Origin: an uncultured Dehalococcoidia bacterium | Lineage (GTDB): Bacteria; Chloroflexota; Dehalococcoidia; Lucifugimonadales; UBA3495 | Assembly (NCBI GenBank): GCA_958296225.1 | Contig: OY282456.1 | Coordinates: 496,001 to 560,000, forward strand | Reading direction: 5' to 3' | Length of the DNA: 64,000 bases | Part shown: in pieces, positions 24,881 to 32,756 of the stretch | Numbering within the stretch: the first letter of the stretch is position 1 | Layout of the letters: every line of letters starts with the position of its first letter | Program-made: the position numbers and the translations under genes | The notes under the pieces: model-generated | Database searches by the model: none | The model's input: only the letters and a program-made list of their open reading frames with translations | Told to the model about the DNA's origin: nothing

Positions 24881-25002
24881 GGTAGCGTTTCGTTTTAGGT
24901 GGTTTGAGGCGCGATGCCGTCGTTTTGACGGCGGGCATAGGCACGACTCATGAGGTCGCCCCTACCGTTCCGAATGTTAAACACCTGAATTGCAACGCTA
25001 CC
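24881..25002. mobile_element. MITE-like element with GGTAGCGTT inverted termini (122 bp)
   Basis: The left end is GGTAGCGTTTCGTTTTAGG followed by TGGTTTG. The right end, read on the minus strand, is GGTAGCGTTGCAATTCAGG followed by TGTTT. The interior contains a small inverted repeat (CCGTCGTTTTGACGG). No open frame is present. The size, imperfect inverted ends and dispersal suggest a non-autonomous element. The remaining bases of the 24778-25092 gap hold only a weak TACAAT box at 25042. Confidence 0.65.
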
Positions 25003-25092
25003 GAAGTTGAACCGGAGGCGGCTAGCGTCAGCAAACGATGATACAATGCTGTCCACCATCTACCCGTTGCCATCCGGCGATTCAGACCCCAC

Positions 25093-26145
25093 ATGACTAT
25101 GACTACCCCCGGCTTCAACCCTGACTCCAATCCGCCTGACTCCAATTCAGTCGATGTTGCGCTGGCTATGGATTGGGGCGGCACCTGGGCCCGCGCCGCC
25201 GTCGTTGACCGGCAGGGAACCATCCTGTGGCAGCGCCGCGTCGCCAACCAGCCCGGCGCCGCCCAGGATGCCTTGCTCAACGCCGCAGGTTCTCTCGTAA
25301 TCGCGGCCCAGGAATGGGCCGGCGACCGGACGGTCGCCGGCGCCGGCATCGCCCTGGCCGGCTCGATTGACGCGGCAACTAATACGCTGCTGTCCTCGCC
25401 CAACCTGCCGGCCCTCAACGGCGTGTCGCTGCCCGCCCGCTGGGAACCGGCGCTGGGTATGCCGGTGTGGGTGGGCAACGACGCCAACCTGGCCGCCCTG
25501 GGCGAGTATTATTACGGCGCGGGACGCGCTGCCCCTCCGCACAACCGGCCGGCCCGCACTCTGGTGTATGTAACCTTCAGCACCGGCGTAGGGGCTGGTA
25601 TTGTTGACCGGGGCGATGTGTTCACCGGAGCGGCGGGGGCCGCCGGCGAGGTAGGGCATATGACCATTGACTCCCGCGCCGACGCCCCGCCCTGCGCTTG
25701 CGGCAACCACGGCTGCCTGGAAGCGTTAACCTCCGGCGCCGCAATCGCACGCGCCGCTCAGAACCGGCTGGGCGATGCGGCCCCCGGTTCGCCGTTGCAA
25801 CAGGCGTATGAATCCAGCGCCGTGCTTACCGGCGAAGCCGTTTTCGCGGCGGCGGCGCGCGGCGACGCGGTGGCGGTTGCAGTGGTGGATGCCGCGGTGG
25901 ACGCTATCATTGTCGGCCTGGGCAACGTGTTGAACATTTTCAACCCCGACGTCGTCGTCATCGGCGGCGGTGTAACCCAGGGTTTACTGGCGCTGGATTT
26001 GCTGGGCCGGATTGAAGCCGGTATGCGCCGGCGCGCCATGAGCTCCGGCCAGCGGGCATTTCGCCTGGAGACCGCCTCCTTGGGCGACAGCCAAGGGATG
26101 GTGGGCGCGGCCAGCCTCGTGTGGCTGCAGACCGGCCGGCAGTAA
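25093..26145 (+). CDS. ROK family sugar kinase/regulator-like protein
   Basis: The 350-residue protein has the ROK ATP-binding start AMDWGGTWARAAVVDRQG, a WVGNDANLAALGEYYYGAG segment with the catalytic aspartate, and the GxGAG(I/V) loop. The zinc-binding signature GHMTIDS...CACGNHGCLEAL is near residue 200. No N-terminal helix-turn-helix is present, so it is more likely a glucokinase-type sugar kinase than a repressor. It would phosphorylate glucose or another hexose in the cytoplasm. It is monocistronic, separated from the ccm cluster by the MITE-like element, and converges with the SDR gene. Confidence 0.88.
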   Translation: MTMTTPGFNPDSNPPDSNSVDVALAMDWGGTWARAAVVDRQGTILWQRRVANQPGAAQDALLNAAGSLVIAAQEWAGDRTVAGAGIALAGSIDAATNTLLSSPNLPALNGVSLPARWEPALGMPVWVGNDANLAALGEYYYGAGRAAPPHNRPARTLVYVTFSTGVGAGIVDRGDVFTGAAGAAGEVGHMTIDSRADAPPCACGNHGCLEALTSGAAIARAAQNRLGDAAPGSPLQQAYESSAVLTGEAVFAAAARGDAVAVAVVDAAVDAIIVGLGNVLNIFNPDVVVIGGGVTQGLLALDLLGRIEAGMRRRAMSSGQRAFRLETASLGDSQGMVGAASLVWLQTGRQ

Positions 26146-26157
26146 TCCGACGCCGGC

Positions 26158-26925
26158 CTAAACGATATACCGGCCGCCGACCACGTTCATGCGGTCGCCG
26201 GTAATATACGCGGACTCATCGCTGGCGTAGAACAGGCAGGCGTTGGCAATATCCTGCACCGTACCTTGCCGGCCCAGCGGGATGCCCCGCATATGTTCGT
26301 CAGAGCCACGGGCAACATCCTGAAACTCGGGATACCATTCAGGATGGGCGCGGGACGTATCAGTTGAACCGGGGTTGACCAGGTTCGCCCGCACGCCGTA
26401 TTGAGCGCACTCCGCCGCCACTGCCCGGATGAGGCCCAGCAGCCCCGTCTTGGCGGTAGTAACCACCGCCGTATCCGGCCGCCCGGTGATAGCCGACTGC
26501 CCGCCCAGCCCGATGATGCTGCCGGAGCCTTGCTCAATCATGCCCGGCAGCACCGCGCGAATCAGGTAAAACGCGGCGTGCAGATTAGTCGCCATCACAT
26601 CCTGCCACTCGGCCACCGACACCTCCAGCAGCGGTTTATGGGGCCGCACCGCCACGTTGCTCACCAGAACGTCCACGCTGCCCAGCGCGTCAATGCCCTC
26701 GGCAACCATATCGGCAACCCGGTCCGGGTCCGAAACATCCCCGATGACGGTGTGGGTACGGACGCCCAGCTCGCGGCATTGGGCGGCGACCGCCTCCAGT
26801 TCCTCAGCGGACTGGCGGGTGTTGAGAATCAGGTTGGCCCCCTCGCGGGCGAAAGTGCGGGCCACTTCGGCGCCAATGTTGCGGCTGGCGCCGGTGATGA
26901 GAGCAGTTTTGTTTTGCAGACGCAT
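26158..26925 (-). CDS. SDR-family protein lacking the catalytic tyrosine
   Basis: The 255-residue protein has the SDR cofactor loop TGASRNIGAEVA and a recognisable fold through VVGGRYIV at the end. Active-site positions are altered. Where YxxxK is expected the sequence is VTTAK (PDTAVVTTAKTGL), so the lysine stays but the tyrosine is valine. NNAG is replaced by SNVA. The catalytic serine region is GLGGQSA. The protein may bind NAD(P) without classical dehydrogenase activity or use another acid. The C-terminal half is normal for SDRs (LVNPGSTDT). Substrate unknown. Confidence 0.85.
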   Translation of the reverse strand: MRLQNKTALITGASRNIGAEVARTFAREGANLILNTRQSAEELEAVAAQCRELGVRTHTVIGDVSDPDRVADMVAEGIDALGSVDVLVSNVAVRPHKPLLEVSVAEWQDVMATNLHAAFYLIRAVLPGMIEQGSGSIIGLGGQSAITGRPDTAVVTTAKTGLLGLIRAVAAECAQYGVRANLVNPGSTDTSRAHPEWYPEFQDVARGSDEHMRGIPLGRQGTVQDIANACLFYASDESAYITGDRMNVVGGRYIV

Positions 26926-26929
26926 ATTG

Positions 26930-27157
26930 TTATCCTCGACAAGTTTGGTTTCTTTGCCGCCTTTGTCGCGACAGCCGTCTAATCTGCGGTATTCCCGTAC
27001 TACAAATGGTGATGAGCGCCGCCATTACGTACAGAATCTCCAGATGGTCAAAATCGAGGCGGGCAGCAATTACGACCAACGATGCCAGAGCCAGTACTGC
27101 TGCAACAATGATAATGGTTATCAGTACGGCTTTACCGGCTAATAAATATATCTCCAT
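26930..27157 (-). CDS. Small two-span membrane protein
   Basis: The 75-residue protein has two hydrophobic helices (about residues 6-32 and 42-58) and a strongly basic C-terminal tail (RRLSRQRRQRNQ). It is four bases downstream of a second small membrane protein gene on the same strand, so the two form a pair. No family is recognised. The ATG has no clear ribosome site of its own, which suggests translational coupling to the upstream gene. Confidence 0.5.
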   Translation of the reverse strand: MEIYLLAGKAVLITIIIVAAVLALASLVVIAARLDFDHLEILYVMAALITICSTGIPQIRRLSRQRRQRNQTCRG

Positions 27158-27160
27158 TGG

Positions 27161-27367
27161 TCAGGCGCTGAAATCGGCAGTCAGGATTAGGACGATGCCC
27201 GACACCGCGCCGGCCAGTCCGCCCAGTCCGGCAACCGAACCACCGACGACCGTAGTGACCGGAGACCAGTCCGGCCTCACGAATTCCCCGGCCAGCACTG
27301 CCAGCATACCGATGAAAAACACTACCAATGACAGTAAGAAAATCCGAAAGAAAATCTGATCCAACAT
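27161..27367 (-). CDS. Small two-span membrane protein, partner of the next gene
   Basis: The 68-residue protein has two hydrophobic helices (residues 5-28 and 42-62) joined by a short loop with proline and tryptophan (RPDWSP). The second helix is glycine-rich (GGSVAGLGGLAGAVSG), which suggests tight helix packing. The ATG follows a good Shine-Dalgarno (AAAGGAG). The gene leads the small pair, and the pair is located between the SDR and the transporter ATPase terminator. Holin-like or hexameric pore-like behaviour is possible but unproven. Confidence 0.55.
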   Translation of the reverse strand: MLDQIFFRIFLLSLVVFFIGMLAVLAGEFVRPDWSPVTTVVGGSVAGLGGLAGAVSGIVLILTADFSA

Positions 27368-27431
27368 GACACTGTCTCCTTTTCCTCACCGAACAGGATA
27401 AATCCGCCGGCCGCGCTTGTCAAAGACGAAA

Positions 27432-27454
27432 CGGGGGGCGCAAACTGCCCCCCG
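27432..27454 (-). terminator. Rho-independent-like terminator of the transporter ATPase operon
   Basis: An 8-bp perfect stem (CGGGGGGC / GCCCCCCG) with a 7-base loop lies 25 bp past the stop of the second ATPase gene. On the minus strand it is followed by a T-rich GTTTCGTCTTTG. Confidence 0.7.
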
Positions 27455-27478
27455 CGTGGATTCGCCACTCCGGCGGCA

Positions 27479-28519
27479 TCAGTACGGGCCATATCCCGGC
27501 ACGTTGATGCAGGCTGCGATGTGGTCCGGCATCACCTCCCGCGCCTCCGGCAGCACCCGGCTGCAATCCTCGGTGGCGATGGGGCAGCGGGGGTGGAACA
27601 CGCACCCGCTGGGCGGGTTCAGCGGGCTGGGCACTTCGCCGGACAGTATGATGCGCTCGCGTTGCGCGTCCAGCACCGGGTCGGGGATGGGCACCGCCGA
27701 CAGCAACGCGCGCGTGTAGGGATGCTGCGGGTTCTCATAGATGGCGTTGCGGTCGGCAATTTCCACTATCTTGCCCAGGTACATCACTGCCACCCGGTCG
27801 CTGATGTGACGCACTACCGACAGGTCGTGGGCGATGAACAGGTAGGTCAGTTCGTAGCGTTCCTGCAGGTCTTCCAGCAGGTTGATGATTTGCGCCTGGA
27901 TGGACACGTCCAGCGCCGACACCGGCTCGTCGCATACGATGAAGGACGGGTCAACGGACAGGGCCCGGGCCACGCCGATGCGCTGCCGCTGGCCGCCGCT
28001 GAACTCATGAGGGAAGCGGTCGGCCATATAAGGATTCAGCCCCACGTTGTTGAGCAGCTCGGCCACGCGCTCGCGGTACTCCCGGCGGTTGTTGACCAGG
28101 CCGTGGACCGCCAGCGGTTCGCCGATAATGTTGCCGGCGGTCATCCGGGGGTTCAGGGAGCTGTACGGGTCCTGAAAGATTATCTGCATCCGCCGGCGCA
28201 TCGCCCGCATCTGATTGGCCCGCGCCTGGGCCAGGTCAACGCCGTCAAACCAGATTTCCCCGTCCGTCGGGCGGTACAAACGCAGGATGCAGCGGCCCGT
28301 GGTGGTCTTGCCGCAGCCCGACTCGCCCACCAACCCCAGGGTTTCACCCCGGCGCACCGTAAAATGCACGTCGTCCACCGCTTTAATGTGGGCCACGGCC
28401 CGCTGGAACAGGATTCCCGCCGTTACCGGGAAGTACATCTTCAAGCCCCGAACGTCCAGCAGCGTATTGTCCGCCGCTGGCGTAGTAGCGGCAGTTTGGG
28501 GCATTTCAGCAGTCGTCAT
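27479..28519 (-). CDS. Dipeptide/oligopeptide ABC transporter ATP-binding protein (OppF/DppF type)
   Basis: The 346-residue ATPase has Walker [16 protein letters not shown], the ABC signature FSGGQRQR, Walker [13 protein letters not shown] and the switch histidine in FIAHDLS. The C-terminal oligopeptide-transporter extension carries [14 protein letters not shown], which binds an iron-sulfur cluster in some homologues. The ATG used is preceded by a GGGAG ribosome site; 18 codons upstream another ATG is possible. It forms an operon with the OppD-type gene and would energise the permeases encoded 8 kb away on the other strand. Confidence 0.93.
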   Translation of the reverse strand: MTTAEMPQTAATTPAADNTLLDVRGLKMYFPVTAGILFQRAVAHIKAVDDVHFTVRRGETLGLVGESGCGKTTTGRCILRLYRPTDGEIWFDGVDLAQARANQMRAMRRRMQIIFQDPYSSLNPRMTAGNIIGEPLAVHGLVNNRREYRERVAELLNNVGLNPYMADRFPHEFSGGQRQRIGVARALSVDPSFIVCDEPVSALDVSIQAQIINLLEDLQERYELTYLFIAHDLSVVRHISDRVAVMYLGKIVEIADRNAIYENPQHPYTRALLSAVPIPDPVLDAQRERIILSGEVPSPLNPPSGCVFHPRCPIATEDCSRVLPEAREVMPDHIAACINVPGYGPY

Positions 28520-28585
28520 AGTGAAACTCCCTTGCGGAGTGCGATTGTGCGGAGTGCGTTGGGTAGCCGTCAATGCGCGGTTTGA

Positions 28586-29626
28586 TTAGCCCGTGCCCAT
28601 TGCGTAGCTCAGGGCTTGCGAACCCAGCACGTCGGTACGCCAGCAGGCGGAGACATGAGGCTCTTCGGTGCCGTTTTCCACGAGCATCAGGGGCGGTTCC
28701 TCGATGGCGCACTGGTCAATGGCGAAACGGCAGCGGGCGCGGAAGGCGCACCCCTGCGGCAGGTTCACCAGGTCGGGCGGCTGGCCTTCAATGGGCACCA
28801 GCTTGGCGGCGTTGCCCGCTGCGTCGGTCAGCCGTTGGTCCAGCCGGGGCACCGAGTCCAGCAGCCCCACCGTGTACGGGTGGCGCGGGTTGGTGTAAAT
28901 CTCAAAGGCCGAACCGCGCTCAATAATCTTGCCGGCGTACATCACGTTCACCCGGTCGGCGTACCGGGCCACCACGCCCAGGTTGTGGGTAATGATGATG
29001 AGCGCCACGCCCAGGTCCTGGGTGAGGGATTTCATCAGCTCCAGAATCTGCGCCTGAATCGTTACGTCCAGGGCGGTGGTCGGCTCGTCGGCGATGATGA
29101 GGCGGGGGTTGCAGCTGAGCGCCATGGCAATCATCACGCGCTGGCGCATACCGCCGCTGAACTGGTGCGGATACTGGCGGATGCGGCGTTCCGGGTCGGG
29201 GATGCCCACTCTGGCCAGCAGGTCAACGGCGTCGTGGCGGGCCTCGTCGCGGGACTTGCCCATGTGCAGCTGGATGGTTTCGGTGAGTTGACGGTCCAGC
29301 GTCAGCACCGGGTTAAGGGAGGTCATCGGTTCCTGGAACACCATGGCCATCTTGGCGCCACGGATGCGGCGCATATCGTCCATGTCAACCTTGAGGATGT
29401 CTTCTCCGTCAAACAGCACCTCGCCGCCCACGGTCTTGCCCGGTGGGTCGGGGATGAGGCGCATCAGGGACAGGGCGCTGACGCTCTTGCCGCAGCCGCT
29501 TTCCCCAACCAGGCCCAGCGTTTCGCCGGGCATAACCTCATAAGTGATGTTGTCAACGGCCTTTACCACGCCCTCATAGGTAAAGAAGTACGTTTGCAGG
29601 TTTTTAATTTCAAGCAGAGGCTCCAC
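28586..29626 (-). CDS. Dipeptide/oligopeptide ABC transporter ATP-binding protein (OppD/DppD type)
   Basis: The 346-residue ATPase has Walker [18 protein letters not shown], the ABC signature [15 protein letters not shown], Walker [15 protein letters not shown] and the switch histidine in IITHNLGV. The C-terminal [14 protein letters not shown] is the cysteine cluster of the family. The gene is first in the minus-strand operon, 66 bp before the OppF-type gene. Its promoter lies about 375 bp upstream at the edge of the 206-bp repeat element. Solute import of peptides, or of another small compound such as nickel chelates or opines, is plausible. Confidence 0.93.
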   Translation of the reverse strand: MEPLLEIKNLQTYFFTYEGVVKAVDNITYEVMPGETLGLVGESGCGKSVSALSLMRLIPDPPGKTVGGEVLFDGEDILKVDMDDMRRIRGAKMAMVFQEPMTSLNPVLTLDRQLTETIQLHMGKSRDEARHDAVDLLARVGIPDPERRIRQYPHQFSGGMRQRVMIAMALSCNPRLIIADEPTTALDVTIQAQILELMKSLTQDLGVALIIITHNLGVVARYADRVNVMYAGKIIERGSAFEIYTNPRHPYTVGLLDSVPRLDQRLTDAAGNAAKLVPIEGQPPDLVNLPQGCAFRARCRFAIDQCAIEEPPLMLVENGTEEPHVSACWRTDVLGSQALSYAMGTG

Positions 29627-30003
29627 GACAACGCTCCTTATTGGTTGAGATTCGCGCGACTGGCGCCAACGCGAGAACGTTTGGGTTGCGATTCCGGTGA
29701 TGCGACCGGCCGACGGTTCCGCCGGCCTTGGCGGCGATAATAATAATCATCAATGAAGCCAAATTACCATACGCTGCATAGCGCTGCAAGGGGATTGTAT
29801 GCCCCGGCGGGCTGGCGCCAAGCCGCCATTTCCCGCCTCCGACTGCCCGCCGCCATCCCCGATTCCGCCGGAATCCGGTACAGCGCAATCCAAAAATCCT
29901 GTCCATCCTGTGCCTCCCTGTAAATCCGTAACTCCCGGCCTCGACTTTGCCAAGGCCCCGTCCCTGTAAAATTGCCCCTTGCGCTTGCCAGAACTCCTGT
30001 GCT

Positions 30004-30031
30004 ATCATAGCCGCGTCAGGCGAAAAGTCAA
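30004..30031 (-). promoter_or_regulatory. Promoter at the edge of repeat element copy A
   Basis: On the minus strand TTGACT (30031-30026), a 16-bp spacer and TATGAT (30009-30004) form a good promoter reading toward the ATPase operon. The same TATGATAGCAC string occurs at the edge of copy B before tenA. The surrounding gap (29627-30580) otherwise holds no convincing gene. Confidence 0.65.
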
Positions 30032-30037
30032 GACCCC

Positions 30038-30245
30038 GACCGGGTTTCAGGTAATCACGGCCAACCCCATCAGTATCCAAGTCGCACCGGCTATCGCAGG
30101 AGACTGCCGCCGACCACTCTAACCGGCGTAGTCCCCTCGGCCACGGCGTCCGCCACAGCGCCCCATGCTCCGGGCATGGAAAATCCGAGCTAAAAACCCC
30201 GCGCCAACCTCCGGCCGTAGGGCTGATAATCCCTGAAACCCGGTC
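30038..30245 (-). repeat. 206-bp-class inverted-end element, copy A
   Basis: Read on the minus strand it runs from GACCGGGTTTCAGGG to GTGATTACCTGAAACCCGG (ending GTC), so the ends are imperfect inverted repeats. The interior holds hairpins, including CCATGC-CCGGA-GCATGG and a GACTACGCCGG...CGGCAGTC stem. Copy B at 60654-60859 is very similar over its full length and into the flanks. It may be a structured RNA, a MITE, or an upstream regulatory element. Both copies end next to a TATGAT promoter. Confidence 0.75.
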
Positions 30246-30580
30246 CACCGCAAACCAATCGCCCGACCAAATCCCCAACGCACGGAGCCAAAGGAGTCGC
30301 CTATGCCAACCTAGCCGAACCGTCCGCAGTGGCAGCCTTTCGCCTGACAGCTGCCGCAGCAACGCTAACGCCAACTCGCCCACCGCCGCCAAATCAGGAA
30401 GCGCCACTGCAACAGGAACCGTCCCGAATCGTCGCCAACGGCAGCGTTTCGTTCCCGGTGGTTTGGCTCGCGCCATTCCCGCCCGGAACGGCCGGCCCCG
30501 TACCTGATACCCTGGTCCACTGGCGCCAATAGCCCAGGACTGCGATTCTTGGATTCTAATATTATTATCAAAATTGATAA

Positions 30581-30609
30581 TTGACATTGCAATATGCCAA
30601 TGGTACTGT
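30581..30609 (+). promoter_or_regulatory. Promoter of the first binding-protein gene
   Basis: TTGACA, 17 bp, TACTGT. The context TTGACATTGCA is shared with the promoter at 34694, and the 17-bp spacing is shared with all three binding-protein promoters. Confidence 0.7.
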
Positions 30610-30683
30610 CTGCCGGGTCAATTGAGAGGGACGTTTCCCAGCGCCCCCGGTTTCACCATATTAAAACGACAGGAGATGACCGT

Positions 30684-32504
30684 ATGGCAGTTTTTCGCAT
30701 CACCCATTTGCCGCGCCTTGTTATCGCCCTCGCGCTGCTGCTGACCATGGCCGCCGTCTGGGCGTGCAGCGAACCCGCCGCGCCCCCGGCGGACACCGGC
30801 GCGCCCGCCCCGGCTACGGCCGCGCCAGCCGCCTCGGACGCCACCGCCGCGCCCGAACCCACCGCAATGCCGGCCATGGCCGAGAGCCAGGTTATGCTCC
30901 ACATGGCCGTTACCCCCTTGCCCCAGGATACCTTTTACCCCTGGCTCGCCACCAGCAGCGGCCATCTCCCCTTCCGCCCGATGTGGGAAAATCTGACCAC
31001 CATCTCCCCGGAAACCGGCGTTTCCACCATCCTGCCCCAGCTGGCGAAAGAATGGGACATCAGCCCCGACGCCAGCGAGTACACCTTCCGCCTGCAAGAG
31101 GGCGTCCAGTTCCACTTCGGCCACGGCGAGTTCACTGTGGACGACGTAATCCTCACCATTGACCAGCAGATGTCCGACCCGCTGGCCGGCTGCAAAGCCC
31201 CCCTCAAGCGCTTTATGGGCACCGACTCGATGACCGAGATGATTGCCAACGGCGGTATGGAAGTCATTGACGACTATACCTTCAAGATGAACCTGGCCCA
31301 GCCCCAGGTGGACGTGGCTTCCTGGTGGTTCAACATCCTGGTGGTGCCGTGCGCCGCCGTCCGCAGCTCCGCGCAGTACGCCGCCCAGGGCGACGCTATG
31401 TTTGAGAGCGGCCCCGCCGGCACCGGCGCTTACCAGTTCGCAACGCGGGAGCTGAAAGAGTTCACCGAGTACGAAGCCGTCCCCTACGACCACTGGCGCG
31501 TTAACCCGGAGTTCCAGCGCCTGCGTATCACCACCGCCCCGGAGGACCTAACCCGCCTGGCAATGCTGCTCACCGGCGAGGCCAATATGGTGGACGTGCC
31601 CAAAGTCCTGCACCAGCAGGCCATTGACGAAGGCATGGAAGTCTTTGAAAGCCCCCTGCCTTCCGTCGGCCTCACCATCCTGCCCCTGGGCCAGTATTAC
31701 GCCAGCCAGGTCAACTGGAATCCCGACACCGAACCCTGGAACGCCCCCGGCGAAACCGGCATCCTGGTGCGCGAGGCCCTGAACCGCGCCATCAACCGGG
31801 AGCAAATCATCAACCAGCTGTTCAAGGGCCGCGGCGAGCCGATGTACAACACTATATTTCACGACTCCCTGGAAGGCTGGAACCCCCGCTGGGCCGACGA
31901 GTTTGAGGAAAAGTACGGCTATGACCTGGAAAGGGCCCGGCAGCTCCTCGACCAGGCCGGCTTCCCCGGCGACAACGGCCAGAACCGCTTCCAAATGGAG
32001 GTCTGGCAGAGCAGCCTCCCCGGCCTGCCCGAAACCATTGAAGTCGCCCAGACCGTAGCCCAGTCCTTTGAGGACATCGGCATTGACGTAGAGCTGGTGG
32101 AAGTGGAGTTCGCCCGCGCTATCGACGCTTTCCGCGACCAGCACGACGCCCATTTCATCCTCCCGGTGCGCCAGACCATCCGGCAAATCAACGCCAACGC
32201 CCGTATCTACTACTACACCGGCGACACCAACCCCGATACCGGCCTCCCCAACGGCGGCGTCCTCTATATGGAAGACCCCCTCTACGACGAAACCTACGAG
32301 GCCCTGCTGGAAGAAACCGACCCGGCCGAGCGCCACCGCCTGATTGCCGCTATGGGCGATGACATCTACGACACCTACCGCACCATCCCCATCGTCAACA
32401 TCCGTTCCACCCTGGTAGTCAACCCCGAGGAGGTAGCCGAGTACAAATTCGGCAGCCTGACCGGCGTGTTCGGGCATTTGGAGTACGCCAAAGCCACCCG
32501 GTAG
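30684..32504 (+). CDS. ABC transporter substrate-binding lipoprotein, family 5 (paralogue 1)
   Basis: The 606-residue SBP_bac_5 protein has a lipoprotein signal with lipobox VWAC near residue 25 and a low-complexity Ala/Pro/Thr linker (to about residue 65). A mature domain follows with FYPWLATSSGHLPFRPMWENL and FHFGHGEFTVDDVILTIDQQ. The linker keeps the domain away from the membrane. A Shine-Dalgarno (AGGAG) precedes the ATG by 8 bases. It is very similar to the next two genes, and the three plus two permeases form one transporter locus. The ligand is unknown; the family binds peptides, nickel, heme or sugars. Confidence 0.92.
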   Translation: MAVFRITHLPRLVIALALLLTMAAVWACSEPAAPPADTGAPAPATAAPAASDATAAPEPTAMPAMAESQVMLHMAVTPLPQDTFYPWLATSSGHLPFRPMWENLTTISPETGVSTILPQLAKEWDISPDASEYTFRLQEGVQFHFGHGEFTVDDVILTIDQQMSDPLAGCKAPLKRFMGTDSMTEMIANGGMEVIDDYTFKMNLAQPQVDVASWWFNILVVPCAAVRSSAQYAAQGDAMFESGPAGTGAYQFATRELKEFTEYEAVPYDHWRVNPEFQRLRITTAPEDLTRLAMLLTGEANMVDVPKVLHQQAIDEGMEVFESPLPSVGLTILPLGQYYASQVNWNPDTEPWNAPGETGILVREALNRAINREQIINQLFKGRGEPMYNTIFHDSLEGWNPRWADEFEEKYGYDLERARQLLDQAGFPGDNGQNRFQMEVWQSSLPGLPETIEVAQTVAQSFEDIGIDVELVEVEFARAIDAFRDQHDAHFILPVRQTIRQINANARIYYYTGDTNPDTGLPNGGVLYMEDPLYDETYEALLEETDPAERHRLIAAMGDDIYDTYRTIPIVNIRSTLVVNPEEVAEYKFGSLTGVFGHLEYAKATR

Positions 32505-32529
32505 GTTCACGGACTGATTCGCCGTATCG

Positions 32530-32556
32530 CAGGGGCGGGTTTCAAACCCGCCCCTG
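32530..32556. terminator. Palindromic hairpin after binding-protein gene 1
   Basis: CAGGGGCGGGTTT, C, then its reverse complement, followed by TTTC. It is positioned 26 bp after the stop. It could be a terminator or a member of the palindromic repeat family. Confidence 0.6.
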
Positions 32557-32595
32557 TTTCATAGCTGAACCACCGGATTCGGAATCTGCCCTAAA

Positions 32596-32624
32596 TTGAC
32601 AATGCACTGCGTCGGTGGTATCGT
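32596..32624 (+). promoter_or_regulatory. Promoter of the second binding-protein gene
   Basis: TTGACA, 17 bp, TATCGT. An AT-rich tract (ATAATAATTATTATTAC) lies just downstream in the leader, similar to the AT-rich tract before the first gene's promoter. Confidence 0.65.
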
Positions 32625-32756
32625 TATACATAATAATTATTATTACAAAATCAGCCTACGCAATGCCAACTTTGGCCGCGCCCGCAACGGAATGCTAACG
32701 GAGGAGCAAGTTTAAAACTTACTGCCGACTCACTGCCGAATGATGGAGGTGCCCGC

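Noticed and set aside
29610..30587. Minus-strand open frame of over 300 codons in the transporter gap
   Set aside because: It has no recognisable domain, runs through the repeat element and promoter region, and resembles a GC-rich non-coding shadow.
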